Under the pieces are notes generated by a model. It saw nothing but the letters and a program-made list of their open reading frames with translations. It had not been told where the DNA came from and searched no databases. DNA of 64,000 nt from Schizochytrium sp. CCTCC M209059 (taxonomy: Eukaryota; Sar; Bigyra; Thraustochytrida; Thraustochytriidae): contig KN805397.1 of assembly GCA_000818945.1 (NCBI GenBank), forward strand, positions 150,213 through 214,212, given 5' to 3'. Position numbers and translations under genes: made by a program. Below are positions 36,024-46,232 of this stretch, in pieces (within the stretch, counting starts at the first letter, position 1; the number at the start of each line of letters is the position of its first letter).

Positions 36024-38468
36024 TCACTGATTGCTAGAAGCAGAAGCAGAAGCAGAAGCAGCGGCGGCTTCCTCTTCTAGCGCCGCGGCGGTCTCCAGCG
36101 TCTGGTTGAAGAGGATGAAGAGCGCCGCCGTCTCCTGTTCGAAAGCGTCCGGGTCCTCGCTCTCCCGCGACATCTCGAAATCAATGAACTTCGCGCCCCG
36201 GTCCGGGTGGACGACAATGTTCCGCACGTCGAGATCGCCGTACAGCACGCCGCAGCCGTGCAGGGCCTGCAGCGCGTCCAGCGCGGAGAGGAAGTGCGCG
36301 TCAAAGAGAGGCTGGAGCACCTCGTCCTCGTCGACCTCCTCCTTTTCCCCTGTCGCCTCTGCCGCCTCCGTCAGGAGCGCCTCGATGAGGGCCTGCAGAG
36401 ATTCGCCCTCGTCCGAGACGGCCAGGACGTACGGCTGGAAGGCCCAGGCGCCCGCGTAGATCAAGAGCGGGATCGACAGGCCCTGCAGCGGGCTAAGGGG
36501 GCCCTCGTACATGTCCCGCTCCCGCGTGAAGGAGGCCTCCGCGGCCTCGTTTTCGTCCGGCCAACGGGGCGTGAGGCTGTAGGTCCAGCGCTTGTAGATC
36601 ATGGGGATGCCGACCGTGTTACAGCGGTCCACGATCGTCCGCTGCGAGAAGACGAGGTTCTCGCAGGTCTCGAAGGACGTCGGGGCCTGGAAGTCGGCCG
36701 CCGCGAGCGGCAGACGCGCGCGCAGCTGGGCCAGAGACGCCAGGAACGCCGCGTTTTTGGTCCTGTCCTGGCTCGAGGGCGGGTTGATGAAGTCCTTGCA
36801 GACCTTCGCGAAGGCCTTTTGCAGACTCTCGCTGGTTGAAAGCGCGTCCTGGATGCCGGGGTTCACGCCGGCGAGCCCGTCGGCGAACTTGGCCACACCC
36901 GCATTTGGGTCGTTTTTCATGTTCTCGTACAGCGCCGAGTCCTGCAGGATGCCGTAGCCCACCGCCTCTGGGTCATTCTGCGCGAGCCCGACCACCCGGA
37001 AGTACGCGTTCCGCACAGACTTGGGCCCTTTGGTCGCCAAGTCAAAGGGGCCGGCGACCTCGAGGGTGCCCTCTTTGTCCCGGCGCAAGAACCACGTGCT
37101 CTCCGTTGTGCTCAGTACCGCATACTTGAACGCGGAGTGGATCATATACGTATACACCTGGATGATCGGCACCACGAACTTGAAGAGGTACGGGTGGTAG
37201 CCCGCGTCCTTGAAGATCTTCCAGAGCGCGGGGAGGTCCAGCTGCTGGTTAAAGCGGATCCGGCTCAGGTCTTCGCCGCCGGCGTCCGAGCCCTCCTCGT
37301 TCCTGTCGTCGTCGTCGTCCCTGTCGTCGTCGTCGTCGTCCCTGTCGTCGTCGTCCGAGCCCCCGCTCCTCTTCCGCCGCTTGCCCTTCTGCTTCCGCTG
37401 CTTCCGCTGATCGCGCAAGCGCCGCTTGTGCTCCCCGTTCGCATTCTCCGCTGCCTCCACCTCTTCGAAGTCGATCCCCTGCGAGGCCAGGCTCGCCCTC
37501 CGCTCGTCGCGCGTCTTGTTCCGCGCGACGCGGGCCTCAGTGGCCTCGTCCATCAATTCGATGTAGTTCCCGGGCGGGGCGTAAGGGAAAGCCCACTGCG
37601 CCTTGTGCTCGTGCGCGAGGAAGACCATGCGCTTGTCGGAGCCGACCATCCTGAAGGTGGACAGCGCGGCGAGGCCGCGCTTGTCGTCCTTGCGGTGGGC
37701 GCGCGTCCACGTCGCGTCGACGCGCCCGGCCATCCAGGTCGTCTCCGCCAGGACGACCTCGATGGTCGGGTCGACCGCCTTCGCGCCCTGCGCGCGCGGC
37801 CGCCTCGAGCCGACGTCGGCGTAGGTCCTCTTGATGCCCAGGAAGACGCCCTCCGAGAAGTTGGCCAGCGCCGACGCCTCCGAGACGCCGCAGTCGTACT
37901 TGGCGATCTGGCCCCAGTACCCGCGCGAGATGCCGACCTGAAAGCAGGGCGCCAGCGGCTCGCCGAGGGACACGTCGGCGTCGAAGGACGACCACGCCTT
38001 GACCTCCACCGGCTGCACGTAATGCATCTTGCCCTTGGCCCCCGAGGCACTCGCGCTCGAGACCTGGACCGTCCGGGTGTACAGTGATTCAGTAAGCGTG
38101 CGCACGAACTCAATCGCGAGGGGCTCGTCCAGCAATATCGAGAGCGCGGGCGCGTACTTGGCGTCCGATTCCGCCTTGCCCTTGGCCATGGCCTCGGCCA
38201 TGGCCTCGGCCAGGCCCTTGGCCTCGGCCCGCGCGGCCGCGACCCTGTTTCTGATCTCGTACAGCGCTTCCACGATAGGGTCAGCCTCGGCATAAAATTC
38301 GTCCCTTTTCCCGACGTCCTTCTGCTTCTTGATCGCTTTAATTGTCGCCAGCATGGCCTCGGCGTGCTCGAGGTTGTCGGTCTCGTCCACTTTTTGCAGC
38401 AATTCACTCGTCGCGTACGCGAGAAACCCGATCTTGGAAGAAGGGATCAGGTCCTTGTCGAGACGCAT
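36024..38468 (-). CDS. Large protein with divergent kinase-like C-terminus (CRN/FunK1-like)
   Basis: 814 residues from ATG 38468. The frame stays open upstream to about 38640 with acidic E-L-D-G-E-E-D repeats, so the true N-terminus may be longer or reach the 10-N gap. The C-terminal 250 residues look like a divergent protein kinase: LHGCGVLYGDLDVRNIVVH (catalytic-loop D and N kept, H-R-D replaced by Y-G-D), then K-F-I-D-F-E-M-S (D-F-E in place of D-F-G). This H/Y-G-D-L-x-x-x-N-I form is typical of FunK1 and of kinase-type Crinkler (CRN) proteins of stramenopiles and fungi. The N-terminal 450 residues have W-S-S-F-D-A-D-V and a K/R/D-rich linker (about 345-395) but no family I know. Very high C/G-ending codon use sets it apart from its neighbours. 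Function is unknown. Confidence 0.68.
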   Translation of the reverse strand: MRLDKDLIPSSKIGFLAYATSELLQKVDETDNLEHAEAMLATIKAIKKQKDVGKRDEFYAEADPIVEALYEIRNRVAAARAEAKGLAEAMAEAMAKGKAESDAKYAPALSILLDEPLAIEFVRTLTESLYTRTVQVSSASASGAKGKMHYVQPVEVKAWSSFDADVSLGEPLAPCFQVGISRGYWGQIAKYDCGVSEASALANFSEGVFLGIKRTYADVGSRRPRAQGAKAVDPTIEVVLAETTWMAGRVDATWTRAHRKDDKRGLAALSTFRMVGSDKRMVFLAHEHKAQWAFPYAPPGNYIELMDEATEARVARNKTRDERRASLASQGIDFEEVEAAENANGEHKRRLRDQRKQRKQKGKRRKRSGGSDDDDRDDDDDDRDDDDDRNEEGSDAGGEDLSRIRFNQQLDLPALWKIFKDAGYHPYLFKFVVPIIQVYTYMIHSAFKYAVLSTTESTWFLRRDKEGTLEVAGPFDLATKGPKSVRNAYFRVVGLAQNDPEAVGYGILQDSALYENMKNDPNAGVAKFADGLAGVNPGIQDALSTSESLQKAFAKVCKDFINPPSSQDRTKNAAFLASLAQLRARLPLAAADFQAPTSFETCENLVFSQRTIVDRCNTVGIPMIYKRWTYSLTPRWPDENEAAEASFTRERDMYEGPLSPLQGLSIPLLIYAGAWAFQPYVLAVSDEGESLQALIEALLTEAAEATGEKEEVDEDEVLQPLFDAHFLSALDALQALHGCGVLYGDLDVRNIVVHPDRGAKFIDFEMSRESEDPDAFEQETAALFILFNQTLETAAALEEEAAAASASASASSNQ

Positions 38469-38641
38469 GCGGTCGTCATGCCTGTCGTCGTGCTTGACCT
38501 TCTCCTCCTCGTCCTTGTCGGCCTCCTCCTCGTCCTCGCCGTAGAGCTCATCTTCCTCGCCGTCGAGCTCATCTTCCTCGCCGTCGAGCTCAGCCCGTAC
38601 ATCCCACTTGAGCTTGACAAGCGAGACCCCGTCGAGAGGGT

Positions 38642-39467
38642 CCCGCGCCCGCCCTTACCCTTGGCCATTGTCGTCACCCTCCCCNNNNNNNNNNCCCCCC
38701 CGGCGCATGACCCCTCCCGCGCGTGTTGCTCGCTTCGTTCGCTCGTATTCGTTCACTCGTTCGCTCGAAGGTTCGAGGTCTGCGGAAAACCAACTTACTA
38801 CCTCTCTGTCCTCATTTCCCCTCGTTCCCCGTGTTCTTCCCTCGCCTGGGTCGGTCCCGAGGGATCTGATGGGATCTTGTGGGACCAGCGGGTTCTAGTA
38901 GAACCCGTCGGCGTGGGCACACGGACGACGCACGCGGTGAATGTCTGATTATCTTCTGGCATAGCTGGAATGGGGGCAAAATTTTCACACCGCGCGGAAA
39001 GGGAGTAAAGGAGAAAAGGAGGGAAAGGATCGGGTAGATCACCGGGACTTAAAAAGAAAGGTCCCTCTGGCTCAACTTCTCGAAATGTTTAATTATTGAA
39101 CTATTAAAAAAAGTCATGGAATGAAGAAATATTACGAAGGGGACACGTAGTCTATGTCCCATAATTTTTACTCAGTGGATCTTACATGAATGCCTCCGAG
39201 TTCTCCCGCAGACCACTTTGAGTGTCCCCAGTGGAATGTGATGCGACACTTTGTAATGAACGACTCAAAACCACTCGTTACATTCGTCACAACTTAGTTT
39301 GCCTCTCTCATAGCCTTCACTGATGAGGTCGCAGGTAGTGGAGCGCGGATTGGCGGCGGTTGGTATGGCGAGGCAGGAGAGGGAAAAAAGCCATGCTAAA
39401 TCATTCGCAGCGTCATCCTTTCTGCTTGGTTGCAGCGCGAGCTGCATTGACGTAACTCAGCTGCAGA
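38642..39467. other. Gap-bearing spacer upstream of kinase-like gene
   Basis: It includes a 10-N gap inside a C-run. A (TCGTTCGC)n-like stretch (38727-38768) and AT-rich sequence from 39060 to 39300 follow. A candidate ATG with a strong donor (ATGGCCAAGGGTAAGG on the minus strand, at about 38668) could be a first exon of the kinase-like gene. No other gene is supported. Confidence 0.45.
38685..38694. other. Assembly gap (10 N)
   Basis: A short N run flanked by C homopolymers, probably a scaffolding join of unknown true size. Confidence 1.
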
Positions 39468-40453
39468 TGGACGGACGAAGAAGCGGCACGCTTCACGCGC
39501 GAGTGAGGAGGCGCGACGCTTCTAAAGACGAAGCTGTTGAAGAGCCCTACCCTGTCGCACAACGAAGCCCTCACAACGATGAGGCCAGCGAGGCGGGCGA
39601 GGCAAGTGACGCAGGCATACACGAAGCAGAAGAAGAAGACGTTGTCGTGATCCGTAAAAAGTCCATACGAACCGTAGAGAAGGATCGGATCTCTGCACTT
39701 TGCGACAAGATGACGTGAATGGGCATGAAAGAAGCTCAAGATATGTATGGAGGTTACAATGATCGAGCTTGGACTCTGAAGCATACTTGGTAGTCTCCTT
39801 TTGACGCATTACAAAGACTGCCCCTCTCTCACCGATGCTTTGAACAAGTCTGAAAATCTGGCACAGATTTGGAATGCATCGGTTGGCTGGTACGCCTGGC
39901 AGATTGCTGAGATTGCTATGCTGATTGGGCCCGATTCAAAAGGGTCGGGCTCGCAGCTCAACTTCGGTCCAAGACTTCAACGCAGCTCAAAGAGTTTCTA
40001 GTGTGGTCAACAAGGTATCGGTAAACGCAATATAGCGACAGTCATTCTGTGCACGAACTTCGGCAACGGCAACATCATAAGGCTAGTCAGAGAAATCTCG
40101 ACGCGAGTCGTGGCAACGAGAGCCTCGACATGACGTCGTATGAAGCGTCCTTGAAGATTCTTCAAGCAACAGGGATGACAGAGGAAGTATTCAAGGTTAT
40201 AACAGGCAAAAGCGTGAGCCTTGGGAAGCTTGACACGGCTAAAGCAGCCAGTTCGAGCTCAACAACGTTGCGATTGCTGCGTGCACCGCTTGAGACTCAG
40301 CATGAAGGAGTAGCTTCGTTGCCGATAACGCCTGTACAAATGGAAGCAGAGTCTGTTTCCTCCAATCAACTTTGGCGTTGCGCGGAACAGCTTGATTCAT
40401 GTGATAATGGTGATGGCCGGCTGCTGGCCACAGCTTGGATAACGTCAGCGTGA
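39468..40453 (+). pseudogene. Fragmentary gene or multi-exon gene of unknown type
   Basis: Three coding-looking segments lie in different frames. The first is 39468-39718 (MDGRRSGTLHARVRRRD, acidic, then a basic V-V-I-R-K-K-S). The second, near 39830-39930, reads N-K-S-E-N-L-A-Q-I-W-N-A-S-V-G-W-Y. The third, 40049-40453, reads LDMTSYEASLKILQATGMTE. A helical stretch (TSTQLKEFLVWST, about 39970-40010) can join the third segment in phase over a candidate intron of 22 or 27 nt starting at GT 40017. I could not build one continuous frame through all parts. It may be a spliced gene with several short introns or a decaying one. No family recognised. Confidence 0.3.
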
Positions 40454-40613
40454 TAGTTGATACCGCTGGGCTCTGTTCTACTCTTTTCTGTGTCTCCGTT
40501 ATACCAGGCAAGAATCGAAGGCGAGCAGGAGCGAGAACAGGGCAGGCAAAACCCGTTCTCGTTCGCACCCAGTCCCGAGGCGGCCAGGGCAGCGCAGCGG
40601 CTCGCCCGAGACC

Positions 40614-42113
40614 ATGGCCCGGCGGCCCGCGGTGGCGCTGCTCGCGCTCGTGCTGGCGGTGGCGCTGCTCTGCCTGGCGTCCCTCTCGGAGACGCGCTTG
40701 CGCCTCCGCAACGCCGTCCAGGCCGCGCAGGGCGCCTGGGATGCCGCCACCGCCGTCGCCGTGCAAGGCGTCGGGGAGACGCACCGCGAGCCCGAGAACC
40801 TTGCCGACCTTGACGGGGATAGCGATGGCGACGCGGACGAGAACGTCAGTGGACCTTATGGCGAGGAGGAAGACGGGGAGAATGCGAAGAAGGAGGAGGA
40901 TGGGAATGAAGACAACGGTGATGATGCGTCACAATTCGAGGACGATCGGCTCGCGTTCCCGTGCAAGCAAGATGCAGAATGCCGCGAGACGACCTTTTGC
41001 GACGCACAGATTGGCAAGTGCAGACCAAGCGTGTGGCATGCAGAACGCGCAGGTCTCAAGGCTTGCAACTCGTGCAGAAACGATGTGCGTGCGTTGCTCA
41101 GCCTGTCGAAAAATGAGATCCAGTTCGTGGCTGATCTCATTGACACAGAAACGGGTGCATGCTTGACTCGTTTCACTTTAAATGGTAAAGATGCTTCCCT
41201 AGAGGATATTGTCGCCCGCGCAAGTCCTACGCGAGGCTCGGTGCGAAGATTTCACCACCACCTCGAGTCCACACTCGCGCATTGTCGCGGTCCGAGTGAA
41301 TCGCCCGTAGCGAGTGGCCCCATCAATATCGCCATGCATTCTGGTCGTGTGCAAATGCAGCTCTATACCTCCCCACACTTTGTTGTTGCTCGCCAGCAAG
41401 CAAAGGTTTCGTGGCTCGCGACTGGATTTTTCGATGGCTTCACTGCTGATGTTTGCCAATACGGGCCATATGATGAACCAGCTGCTTGCATGGTCCCCAC
41501 CGCCACAGCCAAGCCAGGCGCGGCATTCTTGCTTTACGTTTTGAACAATTGGGACCAACTTCCCGAGTGGATTGCCTTCTTTGACGCCGAAAATGGTGAC
41601 AGAGCTATTTTTGAGGAAAAATTACGGTGTTTGCGCGTGGAGCCCAATATGGAGATCATGGAGGTAGTTGGTTTTCTTCCTCTCGACGACACGCATCAGC
41701 GCGCCCGCAAGCCAATGGTCTCGGTGCTACGCAGAGAGCTTGAGGCTGTGTGGGAAACTGTCGTCGCTCCGCATCTTGGCGCTGCGGTCCCGAAAAAAAT
41801 ACCCAAGGGTCTTGCTGCGACGCGAGCCTTCATCGTTGAGGGAGGCCACGTGCAAAAGTTGCCAAAGGTTTTGCTGGAAGAGCTCTATTTCGTTGCGCTT
41901 GGTCTTCATGCCAAGATTTCTGTGTCACATCCAGACGTTTTGCCCATGCTGTGGTCAACCTTGCTTACTACATCCTCCCATGTACAGGACACTTCTAACG
42001 GGGCGATTTCCAAGGACAAACGAAAGAAAGAAAAGATTGTCGTCCCGGCCACTGCAGCCTATGATTGCATCGATAAGGACTTGATTCCTCTTGGCCAAGA
42101 CGGTCCTTCATAG
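40614..42113 (+). CDS. Secretory-pathway protein, possibly DUF3431-like
   Basis: A single exon of 499 residues, ATG 40614 in GACCATGG. The N-terminus is a signal peptide or type II membrane anchor (PAVALLALVLAVALLCLASL). An acidic, disordered stem (about 60-110) and a small Cys cluster come next (FPCKQDAECRETTFC, then KACNSCRND). The following domain contains V-A-R-Q-Q-A-K-V-S-W near 260 and F-L-L-Y-V-L-N-N-W-D-Q-L-P-E-W-I-A-F-F near 310. This recalls the Y-I-x-D-N-Y-D-x-L-P-D-x-x-x-F-x-H segment of DUF3431 proteins, which sit among glycosyltransferase-like families. Topology suggests Golgi or cell surface. The enzyme activity is unknown. Confidence 0.72.
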   Translation: MARRPAVALLALVLAVALLCLASLSETRLRLRNAVQAAQGAWDAATAVAVQGVGETHREPENLADLDGDSDGDADENVSGPYGEEEDGENAKKEEDGNEDNGDDASQFEDDRLAFPCKQDAECRETTFCDAQIGKCRPSVWHAERAGLKACNSCRNDVRALLSLSKNEIQFVADLIDTETGACLTRFTLNGKDASLEDIVARASPTRGSVRRFHHHLESTLAHCRGPSESPVASGPINIAMHSGRVQMQLYTSPHFVVARQQAKVSWLATGFFDGFTADVCQYGPYDEPAACMVPTATAKPGAAFLLYVLNNWDQLPEWIAFFDAENGDRAIFEEKLRCLRVEPNMEIMEVVGFLPLDDTHQRARKPMVSVLRRELEAVWETVVAPHLGAAVPKKIPKGLAATRAFIVEGGHVQKLPKVLLEELYFVALGLHAKISVSHPDVLPMLWSTLLTTSSHVQDTSNGAISKDKRKKEKIVVPATAAYDCIDKDLIPLGQDGPS

Positions 42114-42565
42114 CGGACGCTTCATGAGGTTGCCTCCTGATAAATCTGATCTCATCACTCGCGCATATACTTTGTCTACGCAGTTTCGCTTGCCACTCCA
42201 AAAATAGCCTCTCGCTGTAGGCCCTACTCATCGATCAGTAGAAAAGGATGATTGGCGAGTGACAATAGCGGTATGTCCCAAACTAGTCTCCACAAATACA
42301 CTATTCTAGACGGACTTTGGTCAATATTTTAAGCGAGAAGTTTTCCTCGAGGGGGGTAGAGAGTAAGTAAGCAGGCTCAATTGAATGGCGCCGCCCGGCG
42401 CGCAAAATCGCAAGAGTTCTTGTCTATCGCTCGCTCGGCACCGACCCACGAGCTTGATTGAGACGTGCCGTCGCATACCCAAGGTCTTGTCTACGTTGTA
42501 GCGCGCGCGGCGCGCCTGTCGTTGGACGCTCCTAGGTGGGTGAGTGGGTGGGTGGCCCTAGCGTC
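42114..42565. other. Spacer and TTC4 promoter
   Basis: 452 bases with no repeat of note apart from (GTGG)n just before the TTC4 ATG (42536-42554). No gene is supported. Confidence 0.45.
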
Positions 42566-44020
42566 ATGACGACCCCGATTGACTACTCCAAGTTCGAGGC
42601 TATCGAACGCGCCGAGGTCGCAGACGAGGCTGCGGAGCGCGCGGCCAAGGAGGCAGAGAAACAGCGCAAGAAAGATGAAATCGCGGCATCGGACAAGGCT
42701 CAAAAAGCAAAAGGCAAGGCCCTTGGCGAGGGCCGCGACAAGCTGCGACCACCTGCAAAGTATGTGGACTCTGACGGCGACACTGTGAGCGGACCTTCTG
42801 ACGGCGAAGACTCGGACGATGACTCGGACGACGATGGCCTGAACGAGGACGAGGATCTGCACCCACTTTTCTGGCGTCGCATGCCCAAGCCGGGCACCAA
42901 GGGATACGAGACGGCGAAAATTCTGGAGGACCTCGTGTACAAGAACGATGAGGACGAACCGAAGCACCCGAACGAGCTTGCTGCAGACTTTAAGGAAAAA
43001 GGCAACGAGTTTTTTCAGTGGGGCCGAAAGTACTACAAGCGAGCTTTGCAAGAATACAAGGAGGCGCTGCAGTGGGCGCGCAAGGGCGATGATAGCGATG
43101 ACAACAAAAAGTGCTACGCCGCAATTTTGTCGAATCGAGCGGCCATCAACCTCAAGCTCGGTAACAATGGCAGCGTGGTCCGAGACTGCGAGGCTGCCAT
43201 CAAGTATGGGCCTGACCCTCTGCCGAATTGCAAGACCTATTTTCGTGCCGCGTGCGCCTGCACGCGCCTCGGCAAGCTTCGGGAGGCAACGACCTTTGTG
43301 GAGGGCGGTCTGGCCATTGATGCCGAGAATCCGGAACTACTCAAGCTGAAAAAGACGGTGGCGGCCAAACTCAAGGAACAAAAGCGGGTCGAGCGCGAGA
43401 AGGAACGCGTGGTAATGGAGGAGCGGCGCAAGGACGAGCAGTTGCGCAAGGACTGTTTGGCCCGCGGTTTCCACGTCGGCCCATTGGTGAGCGATATTGA
43501 GGTGTACCTGCAGGGATCCATCGGCAACAAGACTCGCGGTGGCTTTCCGCGTCCAGGCCGTGAGAACCAATCGATGCAATGGGCGGTTATGCTCATGTAT
43601 CCAGAGCACATGCAGTCTGAGTTCATCCATGCCTTCGATTTGACGCACTCGTTCCGGGATCACCTCCAAGTCATGTTCCCGGCGTCTCGGGCGGCCATGA
43701 CCGAGGCCAACCGCGCACCCTGGGACGAGCAGGGCAACTATACCGTCGACGAGATGGAAGTTTATATGGAAGAGCGCGTTGTGCATTCCTTCGACATGAA
43801 TCGCATGTGGGAGACGCAATACACGGCCAAGCCGGACAAGGTGGACTGGTCGAAGCGTCGTCGTGTCCACGTCCCGCTCGACAAGACGCTGGGCGACTGC
43901 CTCGCAGATCCCGACTATGTCATTCCCGGCGTCCCCACCTTTTTCGTCGTATCTAAGGCTTCGTCCTATTACGTTGAGACGTTTTGTCCGGAACACAAGG
44001 GCCGGCTCCGTATTTTGTAA
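42566..44020 (+). CDS. TTC4: TPR co-chaperone TTC4/Cns1
   Basis: 484 residues from the first true ATG, 42566. Cns1/TTC4 is an Hsp90/Hsp70 co-chaperone, essential in yeast and linked to eEF2 folding and nuclear transport. The N-terminal 85 residues are charged and acidic. L-H-P-L-F-W-R-R-M-P near 95 precedes three TPR units at about 140-270 (ADFKEKGNEFFQWGRKYYKR, SNRAAINLKLGNNGSVVRDC, YFRAACACTRLGKLREA). A charged helix leads into the C-terminal Cns1 wheel domain (about 300-484), with W-A-V-M-L-M-Y-P-E-H and V-P-T-F-F-V-V-S. Family length is 385-390 residues in yeast and human; the extra residues are the acidic N-terminus. Confidence 0.93.
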   Translation: MTTPIDYSKFEAIERAEVADEAAERAAKEAEKQRKKDEIAASDKAQKAKGKALGEGRDKLRPPAKYVDSDGDTVSGPSDGEDSDDDSDDDGLNEDEDLHPLFWRRMPKPGTKGYETAKILEDLVYKNDEDEPKHPNELAADFKEKGNEFFQWGRKYYKRALQEYKEALQWARKGDDSDDNKKCYAAILSNRAAINLKLGNNGSVVRDCEAAIKYGPDPLPNCKTYFRAACACTRLGKLREATTFVEGGLAIDAENPELLKLKKTVAAKLKEQKRVEREKERVVMEERRKDEQLRKDCLARGFHVGPLVSDIEVYLQGSIGNKTRGGFPRPGRENQSMQWAVMLMYPEHMQSEFIHAFDLTHSFRDHLQVMFPASRAAMTEANRAPWDEQGNYTVDEMEVYMEERVVHSFDMNRMWETQYTAKPDKVDWSKRRRVHVPLDKTLGDCLADPDYVIPGVPTFFVVSKASSYYVETFCPEHKGRLRIL

Positions 44021-45025
44021 CCCATTGCCAAGCCGCGTTAGCCCGTACATTTATGAAAGAATAATGGCGATTTCTGAAGTCACTCTCTTACAGTCTGCTT
44101 CCTTCTGCAGGCTTGCATAGTACTTTTATTCTCTGGCTCTTTAGCTAGCTGGCTGCAGCTGTAGGTACGCACGTCTTTTCTGTCCTTGCAACAATTCAAT
44201 CCACGACGCTCGCCCGTCCTTTATAGCGCTAGCTTGGTAGTCGCAGTCGTACATCTTTTTCTACGCCGTCCCAAGGGTTGAAAGTGGAAGTGAAAATGAA
44301 CTGGGACTTGGACTTGGTGGTCCTCGCGCAAGCAGTTTTCAGATCTCACTATGCTGCAGGCCGGATCTTTGGACGACGGTTGTCCCGCGCGCTGCGCCGC
44401 CCCAGCGATAGCATGCGAGGCTTTCTTTTCAAGATGAGAGGAGACGCTAGCTTGCGTCGACTCGAGTCGCCCTAACGCAGCTGCTGCGCTTTCACGCGAT
44501 GAGATGCAATGTGATGCGATGCGATGCGTTACAATATGATCTGACGAGACAAGGAGAAGAGAGCATGGCGCACGCAACGCGAGGCGCAGGTGGCTCGCAA
44601 AACGATGCTTGCAGGCCTGGCTGGCAGCGCTGACACGGGTGGCTGTGAGCAACCTCGCGAGCCGTTTGACCTGGCCCGTGGCCACTTTGGCAGCCGCAAT
44701 GGTAGCCTCGCGCGCCCGGTCCGTCGCACCTACACCTGCAGCTCACGGTAGCACAGCACAGCACAGCACCGCATCACCAGCACCAGCAGCAGCTGGATGG
44801 GGGTGCATCGGCGAGCGAGGGACAGCCATCGCGGTCGCTTTAGATTGATCGATCGATTGATTGCGATCGATCGATTTTGAGGTTGGACGAGCGAAACCTC
44901 GCAGAGACGATGTGCGCTCGCTTTGAACGAGACGAGGCGAGGCGTCGTGGCCGAGCGAGACGAGAAAAATGAGCGAGGGCAGACGGACCTCCAGAGGCGA
45001 GGATGCATTCGTGCACGAGCGCAGT

Positions 45026-45085
45026 GTAGCAGCGACAGTGGGCGGAGCGGTAGCAGCGACAGTGGGCGGAGCGGTAGCAGCGCAG
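45026..45085. repeat. 24-bp tandem repeat with GGGCGG box
   Basis: The unit GTAGCAGCGACAGTGGGCGG plus AGCG starts at 45026, 45050 and 45074 (third copy partial). Confidence 0.93.
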
Positions 45086-45744
45086 CGGCGATGGCGGTAT
45101 AGCCGGAGGAACACGAGCAGCAGCCAGCAGGAAACAAACAGAAGAAGGAGCTAGCTGGCAAGCCAATGGAGGGATCCGTAGCAAAAGAACGAGAACCAGG
45201 AACATGAGCAGAGGTGAAAGACCGCGTGTCTTTCATCCCGGGCTGGCTCCCGGAAGCGCGGGTCTTTCACGGCCCGTGCTTCCGCGTCTTTCCTTCCTTT
45301 CTTTCACTCTCTCTCTCTTGGTCCCTCATCGAGCCGAGGAGGTTGCAGCAGCGCGGCACGCATACGTATACGGCTGCGGCAGCGGCAGCGCAGAGTGTTC
45401 TTCAGAAAGCTGAGAAAAGGCGCACGCGTATCGCGCCCACTGCCGCTGCACGCAGTGGCGCAGATCGCGTCGCGGGCTGGATCGGCGGGCAATACATGCT
45501 CCCGCGGCGCGGTACGGGCTGCGCTGCGAAGACGACAAAGCGGGACACGCATCTTTCGTGTCCTGCACGCGACAAGCAGACAGACGAACAGACAGACAAG
45601 CAGGCAAACAGAGGCGAGTCTTTCCTCCAGCCAGCCCAGCAGCCCGTGAGCCGTAATCTTACTCTATACACAAACAAAGCGATCTAGCCAGGCGGCCCTG
45701 AGCGGGCCGGCGATCCTCGAACCCCAATACAGCCATCCAGCCAG

Positions 45745-45747
<3 letters not shown>

Positions 45748-45782
<35 letters not shown>
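45748..45782. repeat. (CAG)n microsatellite
   Basis: A perfect trinucleotide run of about 11 units between (CCAG)n and AGCTAGCT sequence. Confidence 0.95.
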
Positions 45783-46155
45783 TAGCTGTCTGCAGCCCGC
45801 GTGGGAGCCGCTTGAAGCGAGCAAGCAAGCGAGCACGCGAGCGAGCTAGCAAATGGAAGCTCCTGCAACCTCTGGGGGGCAGCAGGCCCGACTTGCGAAA
45901 AGCAGAAAAAAGAGGAGAAGGATCCTCTGCGGAGGAAGGTAGGCAAGCAAGGACAGGCGCGCGCCGTGTGGGGCGCGCGACCCCACAGCGTAGAGCGGGT
46001 CAACCGGAAGCGGGTCAATCAGGTCAATCAAGGCCCGCCGCGAGCGATCTATTGATCAATCGATCGATCCCGGACAGACACACAGACACACAGACAGACG
46101 GAGAAAGACAGAGAGATAGAGACAGAGAGAGAGAGATAAACGTGCGGAAAGAGTG

Positions 46156-46232
46156 ACAAGACAAGACAAGACAAGGCAAGGCAAGGCAAGGCAAGGCAAT
46201 GCAAGGCAAGGCAAGGCAAGGCAAGGCAAGAC
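46156..46232. repeat. (CAAGG/CAAGA)n pentanucleotide array
   Basis: About 15 units of 5 bases, mostly CAAGG, 475-550 bases upstream of the 46707 ATG. Confidence 0.95.

Noticed and set aside
37137..38087. 316-codon plus-strand open frame
   Set aside because: It is antisense to the kinase-like gene and Val/Arg/Leu-rich, typical of a GC shadow frame.
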